Part shown: one piece after another, positions 44,745 to 52,802 of the stretch | Layout: each line of letters opens with the position of its first letter | How positions within the stretch are numbered: position 1 is the stretch's first letter | Source: Nocardia carnea | GTDB lineage: Bacteria; Actinomycetota; Actinomycetes; Mycobacteriales; Mycobacteriaceae | Direction: 5' to 3' | NCBI RefSeq assembly: GCF_029868325.1 | Contig: NZ_JARWNW010000263.1 | Span: 1 to 64,000, forward strand | DNA length: 64,000 nucleotides | Program-made: the position numbers and the translations under genes | Notes under the pieces: generated by a model | The model's database searches: none | The model's input: only the letters and a program-made list of their open reading frames with translations | What the model was told of the DNA's origin: nothing

Positions 44745-45526
44745 TACAGACTCCCCTCGGTATCGGCGACGATGCGGTGGTACAGGCCGTTGGAGACCAG
44801 TCCGCCGTCGACGGTGACCTCGCTGCCCGTCATATAGCTCGACCGGTTCGACAGCAGGTGCAGTACCGCGTCGGTGATCTCCTCGGGCGCGCCCATCCGT
44901 CCCATCGGAATGGACCGCAGTGACGATTCGACGAACCCGCCCGAACCGGTGACGAGCGCGGTCCCGACCAGACCCGGATGAACGGAGTTGACCCGGATAC
45001 CCCATTTCGCCAGGCCACCGGCCGCCGATTTCGACAGCCCGGTCAGACCCCATTTGCTGGCCGAATACGCCGGGGAAAAGTATCCGATCTGCCCGGTGAT
45101 CGAGGAGATGTTGACGATGGAGCCGCCGCCGGAGTCACGCATGAGCGGCGCCACGGCCTGCATCCCGTAGAAGGGGCCGAAGAGGTTGATCCGCAGCGTG
45201 CGCTCCCAGATATCGTCCGGGGTATCGGTGAATTCCAGCCGCCGCGAGATTCCGGCATTGTTGACCAGGCCGCCGAGTTCCCCGCGCTGCGTGCGGATCT
45301 CGTCGACGACCCGGTCCCAGGCGGATCGGTCGGCGACATCGAGCTGATGCGCGCTGGCCGAACCACCGGCCGCGGTGATCTCCGCGACCAGTTCGGTGGT
45401 GTCGGTGATATCCGCGGCGCAGACGTGGGTGCCGAGTGCGCCGAGCGCCCGGGCATGGGCCGCGCCCATACCGGCCGCGGCACCGGTCACCAGGACGACT
45501 CCGGGATAGTCGGGCCGGTCAGACAT
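44744..45526 (-). CDS. Short-chain dehydrogenase/reductase (second of pair)
   Basis: A 260-residue classical SDR. Cofactor motif TGAAAGMGAAHA, NNAG motif, catalytic Ser in NISSITGQIG and Tyr/Lys in YSASKWG are all present. It probably oxidises or reduces a hydroxyl/keto group of the pathway substrate. The stop of the upstream SDR overlaps its start by eight bases (ATGTCTGA). Confidence 0.93.
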   Translation of the reverse strand: MSDRPDYPGVVLVTGAAAGMGAAHARALGALGTHVCAADITDTTELVAEITAAGGSASAHQLDVADRSAWDRVVDEIRTQRGELGGLVNNAGISRRLEFTDTPDDIWERTLRINLFGPFYGMQAVAPLMRDSGGGSIVNISSITGQIGYFSPAYSASKWGLTGLSKSAAGGLAKWGIRVNSVHPGLVGTALVTGSGGFVESSLRSIPMGRMGAPEEITDAVLHLLSNRSSYMTGSEVTVDGGLVSNGLYHRIVADTEGSL

Positions 45527-46355
45527 GGCGCGACCCTCCGTCCACGGCGATGCTGTGGCCGGTGATGTAGCGGGCGCTGTCGGACAGCAGGAACAGCAGC
45601 GGCCCGAAGACCTCCTCCGGCGATCCGAGCCGGTGCAGCGGGACCACCTCGAGGGCGTGCGCGAGCGCGGCGGGATCGTCCTGGACCCAGCGGGTCATGG
45701 CGGTATCGATATAGCCGGGAGCAATGGAATTCACCCGGATCCCTTTGTCACCGAATTCGACCGCGAGTGATTCGGTCATATGCGCGACAGCGGCCTTCGA
45801 CGTGCAGTAGGCGCCCCGGCCCTTGCGCACCCGCAGCGCGGAGACCGACGACATGTTCACGATCGCGCCCCCGGGCTGAATATGCCGCGCCGCGGCCTGC
45901 GCGCCGTACAGCACGCCCTCGACGTTCACCCGCAGGGTCGCGCCGATCTGCTCGGGCGAGATGTCCTCGGCCGGCGCGAACGGGAAGATCCCGGCGTTGT
46001 TGATCCAGAAGTCGATCCGCTCGAATTCGGCGACGGCACGCCGGGCGAGTTCCTCGTGGTCGGCGGGTGCGGTGACATCGGCCCGCATACCCACGACGCG
46101 GCCCGGCGGTACGTCCGAGCCGCTCCCGGCAAGTTCGGCGTTGATCCGGTCCGCGGTGGTGACGACCTGCTCCTCGTTGATATCCGCGGCCACCACCGAC
46201 ACTCCCCGCGCGGCCAGCCCCGCCGCGAATACCGCACCCATCCCCTGGGCCGCACCGGTGACAACGGCGACCTTGCCCGCCATTTCCGGATACTGCGCGG
46301 CCATCGGGGTCGCGTCGGTGCGGCCAGGATTGTCCCGGTCCGTGGTGGTGCTCAT
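45519..46355 (-). CDS. Short-chain dehydrogenase/reductase (first of pair)
   Basis: A 278-residue SDR with TGAAQGMGAVFA, NNAG, MSSVSALRV and the YCTSKAA catalytic pair. The N-terminus has about 25 extra residues before the fold; an in-frame ATG at MAAQYPEMAGK is an alternative start. It is about 35-40 percent like its neighbour by eye, so the pair probably act on different intermediates or stereoisomers. Confidence 0.92.
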   Translation of the reverse strand: MSTTTDRDNPGRTDATPMAAQYPEMAGKVAVVTGAAQGMGAVFAAGLAARGVSVVAADINEEQVVTTADRINAELAGSGSDVPPGRVVGMRADVTAPADHEELARRAVAEFERIDFWINNAGIFPFAPAEDISPEQIGATLRVNVEGVLYGAQAAARHIQPGGAIVNMSSVSALRVRKGRGAYCTSKAAVAHMTESLAVEFGDKGIRVNSIAPGYIDTAMTRWVQDDPAALAHALEVVPLHRLGSPEEVFGPLLFLLSDSARYITGHSIAVDGGSRHV

Positions 46356-46406
46356 TGTGCTGGTCCTTCCTGAGATGAAAAAGGGAGAAAGTCGAGGTGT
46401 CCGGTG

Positions 46407-46853
46407 TCAGGCCGTAGGTGTGTCGTCGCGCGAGACGCGGCGCTGCGCAATCGCCCAGCCGTCGCCGGTGCGCTCGAGACGGTCCACGAAGGTGGTCATC
46501 CGCACCAGCAGCGAGCGCCCACCGCGGGGGGTAGCGACGATCTGCAAGTAGGCGCCGGCCTCGAGCGTCGCGTCGTCGAGCTGCCGGATCGCGATATTGG
46601 TGACCACGTGCCGGTGGATCTCGTCCGCCGCCCGCGCTGCCTCGTAGAAACCGCGCGCGAAGTCGGTGAGCGCGGCCCGGCCCGCCACCGGTTCGGGGTA
46701 GCTCGGTGAATGGAATTCCCCGGCCACGGTGAATGTGGCCGCCCAGTCGGCGGCGCGGCCGTTGTCTATGTAGTGGCTCTGGAAGCCGTACAGCTGGTGG
46801 ACCGCGGCCACCGTGGCCGGATCGGGCAGGCCTCCGGGCGACACCGTGTTCAT
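46407..46853 (-). CDS. SnoaL-like / NTF2-fold protein
   Basis: A 148-residue protein with the alpha+beta barrel of the SnoaL/ring-hydroxylase-beta/ketosteroid-isomerase class: VAAVHQLYGFQSHYIDNGRAADWAATFT and HRHVVTNIAIRQLDD in part. First gene of the operon, divergent from the IclR regulator. I choose ATG 46853 because GAGGAG lies seven bases before it; ATG 46859 is too close. It may be an isomerase or dehydratase for the pathway, or a non-catalytic partner; the sequence does not decide. Confidence 0.82.
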   Translation of the reverse strand: MNTVSPGGLPDPATVAAVHQLYGFQSHYIDNGRAADWAATFTVAGEFHSPSYPEPVAGRAALTDFARGFYEAARAADEIHRHVVTNIAIRQLDDATLEAGAYLQIVATPRGGRSLLVRMTTFVDRLERTGDGWAIAQRRVSRDDTPTA

Positions 46854-46907
46854 CGACATTCTCCTCGAGTAATCGCTGATCGGCCGGCTTGCCCCCACTC
46901 CGGGATC

Positions 46908-46940
46908 GTGCGATAATCGCACACACTGTGCGATATGCAT
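46908..46940. promoter_or_regulatory. Probable IclR operator
   Basis: GTGCGAT-A-ATCGCAC (46908-46922) is a perfect palindrome. Its half-site GTGCGAT recurs at 46928-46934, followed by a weak inverse. The 20-base period and the position between the divergent regulator and catabolic operon fit an IclR-type tetramer site. Confidence 0.65.
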
Positions 46941-46949
46941 GAAGGCTAA

Positions 46950-47705
46950 GTGTCCGCCCTCACAGAAGTCAAGAAGGACGAGATGAACCACAGCACGGCG
47001 CCGGCCGGCGAGCGCACGCCCGCCGTCGAGCTCGACTCCGGAATGTCGAAAACGCTGCACCACGGACTGGCAATCCTCGAGGTGCTCTCCCGCCATCCGC
47101 ACGGGCTGTCGACCAGCGATCTCGCCGACGCGGTCGGCGTGCACCGGACGGTCGCGCACCGGCTGGTCCGCACCCTCGAGGCCCATCGCCTGTGCCGCCG
47201 GGACGACACCAAACGGGTCACGCTCGGCACGGGCCTGGTCACGCTGGCCGAGCCGGTGGAACAGGATCTGCGGACCGTGGCCCGGCCGGTGATGGAAGAC
47301 CTCGCCGAACGAACCCGCGCCACCGTCCACCTGGTTCTCCGCGAGAGTGCGTCCGAGGTGCGCGCGCTGGTGGTCGTGGAACCGCGCAACGCCGAGGTCC
47401 ATGTGGCGTTCCGGCCGGGTCAGGTACACGCCATCGACCGAGGGTCGGCCGGGTTGGCCATGCTGGCCGCCCTGCCACCGTCCCCCGGCGAACGCCCGGA
47501 GGTGGAGGCGGCCCGCAACCGGGGATACGCCGTCACCCGTGGCGAGGTCGTCTCCACGGTGTACGGCATCTCGGCCCTGATCCCCCGCCGCCGCGGCGCG
47601 CCGCTGTCCTCGATCGGCATCTCGGTATTCGAAATCGACGACGAGCGCGCGCTCGCCACCGCCGTCGCCGAAGCCGCCCGGCAGCTGGGCACACTCCTGC
47701 ACTGA
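46950..47705 (+). CDS. IclR family transcriptional regulator
   Basis: A 251-residue regulator. N-terminal winged helix (about 33-93: KTLHHGLAILEVLSRHPHGLSTSDLADAVGVHRTVAHRLVRTL in part), then the IclR effector domain with the typical VHAIDRGSAGLAMLAALP and late SSIGISVFEIDDERALATAVAEAA. The start may be GTG 46950 (GAAGG upstream) or ATG 46983 (AAGGA upstream). It is divergent from the SnoaL-SDR-SDR-flavoprotein-MHS-hmgA operon and probably controls it in response to an aromatic or alicyclic acid. Confidence 0.92.
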   Translation: MSALTEVKKDEMNHSTAPAGERTPAVELDSGMSKTLHHGLAILEVLSRHPHGLSTSDLADAVGVHRTVAHRLVRTLEAHRLCRRDDTKRVTLGTGLVTLAEPVEQDLRTVARPVMEDLAERTRATVHLVLRESASEVRALVVVEPRNAEVHVAFRPGQVHAIDRGSAGLAMLAALPPSPGERPEVEAARNRGYAVTRGEVVSTVYGISALIPRRRGAPLSSIGISVFEIDDERALATAVAEAARQLGTLLH

Positions 47706-47934
47706 CGCAGCCGAGGCCAGCGGATTTCGCGTTGCGTGCCGACGGCAGCCGACGCCTGATCGAACTCGGCGACGGTCAAGTCAGCGATCGGCCGCGCACG
47801 ATGGCGCCGGAACGCTCGCCGCCCTGCACGGCAAGTCGCCCCGGCAGCGCCCGGAGGCACTGCGTCAGGCAACCAGTGACCGGACATGGCCCAGACCTGC
47901 GGGCCGCAGAGGTGGCTGGACTCGGTCTGCGGGC

Positions 47935-48897
47935 ATGGTCGACGATGTAGTGATGTCACTCAGTTCGCATGAGGCCGATCTCTTCGAGGGATTGCGGGGA
48001 CGGTTCGAGGCGATCGCCTACCGGCTGCTGGGGTCGGCCGGGGATGCCGAGGATGCGGTGCAGGAGACGTTCCTGCGCTGGCATGCGGCGGACCGGGAGT
48101 TGATCGAAACACCCGAGGCGTGGCTGACGAAGGTCCTGACCAACCTCTGCCTCAACCAGCTGACCTCGGCGCGGGCCAGGCGGGAAACCTATGTGGGCCA
48201 GTGGCTTCCGGAACCGGTTCTGGCCGGTGACCCGATGCTGGGTCCCGCCGAGACCGTCGAGCAACGCGAATCGGTTTCCTTGGCGATGCTCACGCTGCTG
48301 GAACGGCTGTCACCGAAGGAGCGCGCGGTGTATGTGCTGCGTGAGGCGTTCGGCTATCGACATGGGGAGATCGCGGAAATTCTCGATATCGGCGAGGCGA
48401 ACTGCCAGCAGATCTACCGGCGCGCAAAACAGCATGTGACCACCGAGCGGCCCCGTACTCCGGTGGACGAGGCGACCGCGCAGAAAATCGTCGAGGAATT
48501 CCTGACCGCCGCTCTCAGTGGCGATACCGAACCCCTGATCCGGTTACTCACCGGCGATGCGGTCAGCATCGCCGACGGCGGCGGCCGGGTGCCTGCACGC
48601 CGGGGCCCGGTGCTCGGCGGCTTCGCCATCGCCCGCTACCTGAGTGGCCTGTTCCGGCCGACCGATGCCAGACGGGCATACCTCGGCGGCGGATTGTCCT
48701 TCTACGGCGTCACCGTCAATGGCGGCCCGGCCCTGCTGGCCGAGGTCGGCGGACAGGTTCTGGGCATCTTCTCCCTCGACCCGGTGCCCGGCGGCATCGA
48801 GGCGGTCCGCATCCAGGTCAACCCGGACAAACTGGTTCGGCTCCAGCGGCGATGGGCTACCACGGCCCCTCATCGCCCGTTCCCCGTGGAGTGGTGA
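47935..48897 (+). CDS. ECF41-type sigma factor (SigJ-like) with C-terminal SnoaL-like domain
   Basis: A 320-residue ECF sigma factor of the group with a fused C-terminal domain. Region 2: EAIAYRLLGSAGDAEDAVQETFLRWHAAD; region 4: LSPKERAVYVLREAFGYRHGEIAEILDIGEANCQQ (in part). Residues about 185-310 form an NTF2-like domain that controls activity in place of a separate anti-sigma factor. The start is ATG 47935 or 47953; neither has a ribosome binding site. Unlike most ECF41 genes it has no COE oxidoreductase or carboxymuconolactone decarboxylase partner beside it. Confidence 0.92.
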   Translation: MVDDVVMSLSSHEADLFEGLRGRFEAIAYRLLGSAGDAEDAVQETFLRWHAADRELIETPEAWLTKVLTNLCLNQLTSARARRETYVGQWLPEPVLAGDPMLGPAETVEQRESVSLAMLTLLERLSPKERAVYVLREAFGYRHGEIAEILDIGEANCQQIYRRAKQHVTTERPRTPVDEATAQKIVEEFLTAALSGDTEPLIRLLTGDAVSIADGGGRVPARRGPVLGGFAIARYLSGLFRPTDARRAYLGGGLSFYGVTVNGGPALLAEVGGQVLGIFSLDPVPGGIEAVRIQVNPDKLVRLQRRWATTAPHRPFPVEW

Positions 48898-48911
48898 TCC
48901 GGCGATCGGGT

Positions 48912-49123
48912 TCACGGATACGGAAGGACCTGCCCGCCTTGCTGGTGCAGTAGTACCGACATCGACGCGATCTCCTGCTGCTGCCCGTTGACCATCGAGA
49001 GTGAACGAGTCCGGACGGCGGGCACGGCGCTGCGCTCCGCGGCTGCCGCCATTTCGATACCGCCCTGATGGTGACGATCATGAAGTGCAAGAGCAGGATT
49101 TCGCGGACACGACCCGACGACAG
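48912..49123 (-). pseudogene. Remnant of a DUF305 family gene with a frameshift
   Basis: From about 49071 to the stop at 48912 the minus strand encodes HHQGGIEMAAAAERS, then PAVRTRSLSMVNGQQQEIASM and a PLPYP-like end, the C-terminal half of the DUF305 family. The upstream part (REILLLHFMIV) is in another frame. One extra base at about 49073 would restore MIVHHQGG, so a single-base deletion explains the break. The N-terminal part of the family is not found further upstream, because the ECF41 gene ends at 49163. I read this as a decayed gene. Confidence 0.7.
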
Positions 49124-49162
49124 CGCCCCGAGGGCCGACCGGCTCGAGGGAAGCGTTTCTGT

Positions 49163-50110
49163 TCACCAGTTTTCGAGGACAGGGTCGGGATGCTCCGTGC
49201 GTTGCCACTGCGCGGTGAGGCGACCCAACCGGTGCGCGGCAGCCATTCCGCAGACGGCCGCGACCTTGTCGTCGTCGCGGACCTCCAGCACCACCACGCC
49301 CACCACCCGGTCCTCACTGACCGCGACAATGGCCGGGTCACCGTTCACGAGACCCGCGTGGATGGACAGCGGTGCACCGACAAGCCGGCGCTTGGCCGCT
49401 GTCGGTTTGAAGCCCGCACGCAGGGTGGTCGCGATCCGGCGGGGTGTCGTCAAGAGCTGGAGCTTCGCGGCGAGCCCCGCGCCGTCGGAGATCGCTGTCG
49501 CGTCATCGGTCAGCAGGGCGACCAGATGCTCGGTGCGCCCGGAGGAGGCGGCGGCGACGAAGGCCTCCACGATCCGGCGGGCGGACGCACGGTCGGCGGC
49601 GCCGGCGTGGCGCCCGGCGGCGATCCGCTGCCGCGCCCGGTGCGTATGCTGCTGGCTCGCCGATTCGGAGATGTCGAGGATCTCGCCGATCTCGGTGTGA
49701 CTGTAGGAAAACGCTTCGCGCAGAACGTAAACGGCGCGTTCGACCGGGGACAGCTGCTCCATCAGCCGCAGCACCGCCAGGGTTACCGATTCGCGCTGTT
49801 CGACGGTATCGGCCGGCCCCAGCATGGGGTCGCCGTCCAGCAGCGGTTCGGGGAGCCAGGTGCCGGCCGCGCGTTCGTGCCGGGCGCGCGCCGAGCGCAG
49901 CCGGTCCAGCGACAGGTTGGTCACCACCTTGGTGAGCCAGGCCTCTGGGATTTCGATGCGGTCGCGGTCGGCGGCCTGCCAGCGCAGGAACGCATCCTGC
50001 ACGACATCCTCGGCGTCGGCGGCCGACCCGAGCAGCCGGTACGCCAGCGAGGCCAGCCGGGATCGGCCGGCCTCGAAGCGTTCCACGGTGGCAGTGTCCA
50101 CGATCGCCAC
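49163..50110 (-). CDS. ECF41-type sigma factor (SigJ-like) paired with an oxidoreductase
   Basis: A 315-residue ECF41 sigma factor, similar to the one at 47935. Region 2: LASLAYRLLGSAADAEDVVQDAFLRWQAAD; region 4: LSPVERAVYVLREAFSYSHTEIGEILDISE; C-terminal SnoaL-like domain from about residue 185. The GTG at 50110 begins two bases after the oxidoreductase stop, so the two are an operon, the typical ECF41 arrangement. It probably transcribes its own operon from the ECF41-like promoter at 51357-51383. Confidence 0.92.
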   Translation of the reverse strand: MAIVDTATVERFEAGRSRLASLAYRLLGSAADAEDVVQDAFLRWQAADRDRIEIPEAWLTKVVTNLSLDRLRSARARHERAAGTWLPEPLLDGDPMLGPADTVEQRESVTLAVLRLMEQLSPVERAVYVLREAFSYSHTEIGEILDISESASQQHTHRARQRIAAGRHAGAADRASARRIVEAFVAAASSGRTEHLVALLTDDATAISDGAGLAAKLQLLTTPRRIATTLRAGFKPTAAKRRLVGAPLSIHAGLVNGDPAIVAVSEDRVVGVVVLEVRDDDKVAAVCGMAAAHRLGRLTAQWQRTEHPDPVLENW

Positions 50111-50111
50111 T

Positions 50112-51302
50112 TTAGGCCGCGACCTCCTCGTTGCGCCGCTGCGGCACGTCCGCGAGATGATGCCTGCGGGTGGGCCGGCCGTAGGTCGGGTGGCGCAGGC
50201 TCCACGGCCCCCCGGTCAGAATGGCGGCCTTGACCCGCGCGGCGGGGCGGCCCCGCAGCGCCCAGGACTTCGACCGCTCGGCAGCGTCGACGAGCTGGAA
50301 GATCCCGTCTTTGCGGCCGAGGCTGATGTGGTTGCCCACGTACGACAGCGAGGTCTCGGGTGCCTTGCGGCCGGTGAGGTCGCCGATGATCGCGGCCACG
50401 GCCTGCATGGCGGTGAAGCCCGCCGACGCGCAGGACATCGGCAGTGGCCGGCCGTTGTCGCGGATGGCGAAAGCGCTGTCGCCGGCGGCATAGACGCCCG
50501 GATGCGATACCGAGCGCATCATGCGGTCCACCCGGATCCGCCCGTTCTCCTCGACCGCGAGCCCGCTGGCGGCGGCCACCGGATGCACGGCGAATCCGGC
50601 CGCCCAGACGGTGGCATCTGCGGGCAGAACAGTGCCGTCGGCGGCGACAGCGTACGACTCCCCGACCCGCTCGATAGTGGTGTGCTCATGCACGGTGATC
50701 CCGAACCGGTCGAAGGCCCGCAGCAGGTGCCGCCGGGCCGAGGGCCCGAGCCAGCCGCCCAGCTCACCGCTGGTCGCGAGGGTGACCTGCAGGCCGGGCC
50801 GGGATTCGGCGAGTTCGGGGGCGGCCTCGATCGCGGTGAGATTGCCGCCGACGACGAGCACCGTCCCGTTACCACCGAGATCGTCCAGACGCTGCCGCAG
50901 TCGCAGCGCCGACGGCCGCCCGGCCACATGGAAGGCGTGCTCGTCGGCACCCGGCACACCGTGGTGGGCGGCGGTGCTGCCGAGCGTGTAGAGAAGGGTG
51001 TCGTATTCGAGCCGGTCTGTTCCGTCTGCGCCGGTCACAGTGACGGTCCGCCGTTCGGCATCGACCGCGTCGACCCGCGCCACCAGCAGCCGGATGCCGG
51101 TACCCGCGAACATTTCCGACAGATCGTGCCGGCGCAGTTGCTGGCCCGCAGCGAGCTGATGCAGGCGCATCCGTTCGACGAAATCCGGTTCGGCATTGAC
51201 GACGGTGATCTCGACCTCGTCGCGATGCAGCCGCCGCGCGAGCAGTCCGGCGGCGTAGGCGCCGGCGTATCCGGCCCCCAGGACCATGATGCGGTGCTTC
51301 AT
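50112..51302 (-). CDS. NAD(P)/FAD-dependent oxidoreductase, NDH-2-like (ECF41 partner)
   Basis: A 396-residue flavoprotein with two Rossmann folds: MVLGAGYAGAYAAGLLA at the N-terminus for FAD, GTVLVVGGNLTAIEAAPELAE for NAD(P), and VYAAGDSAF for the FAD ribityl contact. It resembles type II NADH dehydrogenases and related disulfide-independent reductases, but lacks the C-terminal membrane helix of respiratory NDH-2. Genes of this kind are the usual neighbours and targets of ECF41 sigma factors; their substrate is unknown. Confidence 0.88.
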   Translation of the reverse strand: MKHRIMVLGAGYAGAYAAGLLARRLHRDEVEITVVNAEPDFVERMRLHQLAAGQQLRRHDLSEMFAGTGIRLLVARVDAVDAERRTVTVTGADGTDRLEYDTLLYTLGSTAAHHGVPGADEHAFHVAGRPSALRLRQRLDDLGGNGTVLVVGGNLTAIEAAPELAESRPGLQVTLATSGELGGWLGPSARRHLLRAFDRFGITVHEHTTIERVGESYAVAADGTVLPADATVWAAGFAVHPVAAASGLAVEENGRIRVDRMMRSVSHPGVYAAGDSAFAIRDNGRPLPMSCASAGFTAMQAVAAIIGDLTGRKAPETSLSYVGNHISLGRKDGIFQLVDAAERSKSWALRGRPAARVKAAILTGGPWSLRHPTYGRPTRRHHLADVPQRRNEEVAA

Positions 51303-51356
51303 TACGGTGCTCCTGTCCGGTTCGCGTGAACCTCTCGTTCGTTCGCGTGCCCTCTG

Positions 51357-51383
51357 AACGGGGCAGCGACCGGATTCCTGACA
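51357..51383 (-). promoter_or_regulatory. ECF41-type promoter upstream of the oxidoreductase-sigma operon
   Basis: On the minus strand TGTCAGG (51383-51377) is followed after 16 bases by CGTT (51360-51357). The known ECF41 consensus is TGTCACA then CGTC at this spacing. It lies 55 bases before the oxidoreductase start. Confidence 0.6.
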
Positions 51384-51485
51384 GGATCAGACGGTGATGT
51401 GGATCACTATTTTCGCGTGCCGCCGCGGAGCCGGCCGCGCGTGCCCCGCAGCCGAGGCATATCGCCCGTCACCACGGCCGTATCG

Positions 51486-51719
51486 TCACCGCCGGAAGAC
51501 CCGCCGCGCCCACGCGCGCAACCGCACACCGCGCGATTCCGGTTCGGGTGTCTCGGCGGTCTCCGCAGCCGCCACCGCCTGGGCGAACCGGACATGTAAC
51601 TGCTCGCGGACCTGATCCGGTGTGTAGGCCCGGCGGCGCCGCTCGGCGCGCACCACCACCACACCGGTGGCCACCACACCGGCCGCTCCCGCCAAACCCA
51701 GCACCTTCCACCACCTCAT
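51486..51719 (-). CDS. Small membrane-anchored protein, 77 residues
   Basis: MRWWKVLGLAGAAGVVATG starts a single N-terminal helix (about residues 4-23), followed by a basic stretch (RAERRRRAYTP) and a helical cytoplasmic tail (DQVREQLHVRFAQAVAAAE) ending in WARRVFRR. The ATG at 51719 has no ribosome binding site; TAGCCT ends seven bases before it, as for leaderless genes. It diverges from the gene at 51738 with only 18 bases between the start codons. No family is recognised, although similar short proteins are common in actinobacteria. Confidence 0.7.
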   Translation of the reverse strand: MRWWKVLGLAGAAGVVATGVVVVRAERRRRAYTPDQVREQLHVRFAQAVAAAETAETPEPESRGVRLRAWARRVFRR

Positions 51720-51725
51720 ACCGCT

Positions 51726-51732
51726 TAGGCTA
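51726..51732. promoter_or_regulatory. Shared bidirectional -10 element for two leaderless genes
   Basis: TAGGCTA reads as TAGGCT on the plus strand, six bases before ATG 51738, and as TAGCCT on the minus strand, seven bases before ATG 51719. The near-symmetric element can serve as the -10 for both divergent genes. Confidence 0.6.
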
Positions 51733-51737
51733 CTTGT

Positions 51738-52394
51738 ATGGCGGGTACGGGCATCGATCTCGAGCGGGCTGTCGAGATCACCAGAACGGGCGATATCTGG
51801 CTGTTCCGTGGACATTCCACGGCCGACCGGATGATCAGGATGACCACCAACAGCCCGGTCAACCATGTCGGGATGGCCGTGGTGATCGACGATCTTCCGG
51901 CCCTGATCTGGCATGCCGAACTCGGCCGGTCACTCACCGATATGTGGTCGGGCACCACCCATCGCGGCGCCCAATTGCACAACCTGCGCGACGCAGTGAT
52001 GGTGTGGGCCAACAAGTACGGGCAGCAGGCCTGGCTGCGCCAGCTCGATCCCCCGGCCACTCGCAAGATGGAGGACGGTGTGCTGCGCACCGTCGCCCGG
52101 CTCGACGGCACCCCCTTCCCCTCGACCGCCGCCCTCGCCGGCCGCTGGTTCCGGGGCCGGATCCAATTGCCGCGCCGCCGGCCCCGCAAACCCGATGCGC
52201 GCCAAGTCGAAAACGCCTACTGCGCAGAGATCGTGGCCGCCACCTACCAGGCAATGGGCCTGCTACCGGAGGATCGCAGCCCCGACTGGTACGACCCGGG
52301 CCGATTCTGGAGCGGCGACCACCTGCGCCTCACCGATGGTCATACGCTCGGCGGCGAGGTCGCGGTCGACGTACCGGCCGAAACCACGAGCTGA
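51738..52394 (+). CDS. Permuted NlpC/P60 (YiiX-like) family protein
   Basis: A 218-residue soluble protein. The early GDIWLFRG and NSPVNHVGMAVVID segments carry the histidine, and ENAYCAEIVAATYQAMGLL near residue 165 carries the cysteine. This order, His before Cys, is the circular permutation seen in YiiX/YebB-like papain-fold proteins. Such enzymes cleave amide or thioester bonds in peptides or lipids. No signal peptide is present, so it is cytoplasmic. The last 65 bases overlap a small converging gene. Confidence 0.75.
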   Translation: MAGTGIDLERAVEITRTGDIWLFRGHSTADRMIRMTTNSPVNHVGMAVVIDDLPALIWHAELGRSLTDMWSGTTHRGAQLHNLRDAVMVWANKYGQQAWLRQLDPPATRKMEDGVLRTVARLDGTPFPSTAALAGRWFRGRIQLPRRRPRKPDARQVENAYCAEIVAATYQAMGLLPEDRSPDWYDPGRFWSGDHLRLTDGHTLGGEVAVDVPAETTS

Positions 52395-52488
52395 CCGACC
52401 CGGCCCGGTAACGCTGCGGCCAGAACACAGCCCACAGCAGCACTCCCAGCGGCAACCCGATGGCCACCACCAGACCGAACTCCCTCAC
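52330..52488 (-). CDS. Small single-helix membrane protein, 52 residues
   Basis: The GTG at 52488 overlaps the upstream stop by four bases (GTGA). Residues about 4-23 (FGLVVAIGLPLGVLLWAVFW) form one helix, followed by a strongly basic tail (RRPRPRRRAYDHR). Its 3' end overlaps the converging gene at 51738-52394 by 65 bases. Hydrophobicity and coupling support translation; the function is unknown. Confidence 0.5.
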   Translation of the reverse strand: MREFGLVVAIGLPLGVLLWAVFWPQRYRAGSVSSWFRPVRRPRPRRRAYDHR

Positions 52489-52802
52489 CGCCGATCCAGA
52501 TCGACCACAGGCCAGCGATACCCGAGCGGATAGACCCGCATAGGCGTGACGAGAGCAGCGATATCGGTTATCGCATGGCGCACCGCATCGGCATGCGCGA
52601 ACGAGGGAACCACGACCGCCACTGCGTCGTGTTCCATTACGGCCCCACACAGAATGAGCGCGGTGGCCAGCGGGCCGGTGTCGAGCCGGACCGTCCACAC
52701 GATCCGGTACCCGTGCCGCTCGGCAACCCGATGGATATCCGCACCGTCGCCGTACACATCGCGCCGCTCCAGCCCGATCGCCTTCGGCACCTCGCCGTCC
52801 AT
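52485..52802 (-). CDS. Hypothetical protein, 105 residues
   Basis: A soluble alpha/beta protein: GYRIVWTVRLDTG, HDAVAVVVPSFAHADAVRHAI and DIAALVTPMRVYPLGYRWP suggest strands alternating with helices. The ATG at 52802 follows GGAAGGGG. It sits between two tiny genes with TAG-ATG and GTGA junctions. A weak resemblance to resolvase-like or receiver-like folds can be imagined, but I assign no family. Confidence 0.6.
   Translation of the reverse strand: MDGEVPKAIGLERRDVYGDGADIHRVAERHGYRIVWTVRLDTGPLATALILCGAVMEHDAVAVVVPSFAHADAVRHAITDIAALVTPMRVYPLGYRWPVVDLDRR

Noticed and set aside
47706..47934. Minus-strand peptide ADLTVAEFDQASAAVG suggesting an integrase remnant
   Set aside because: Only a short stretch looks natural, no catalytic motif or start is present, and the similarity is too weak to name.
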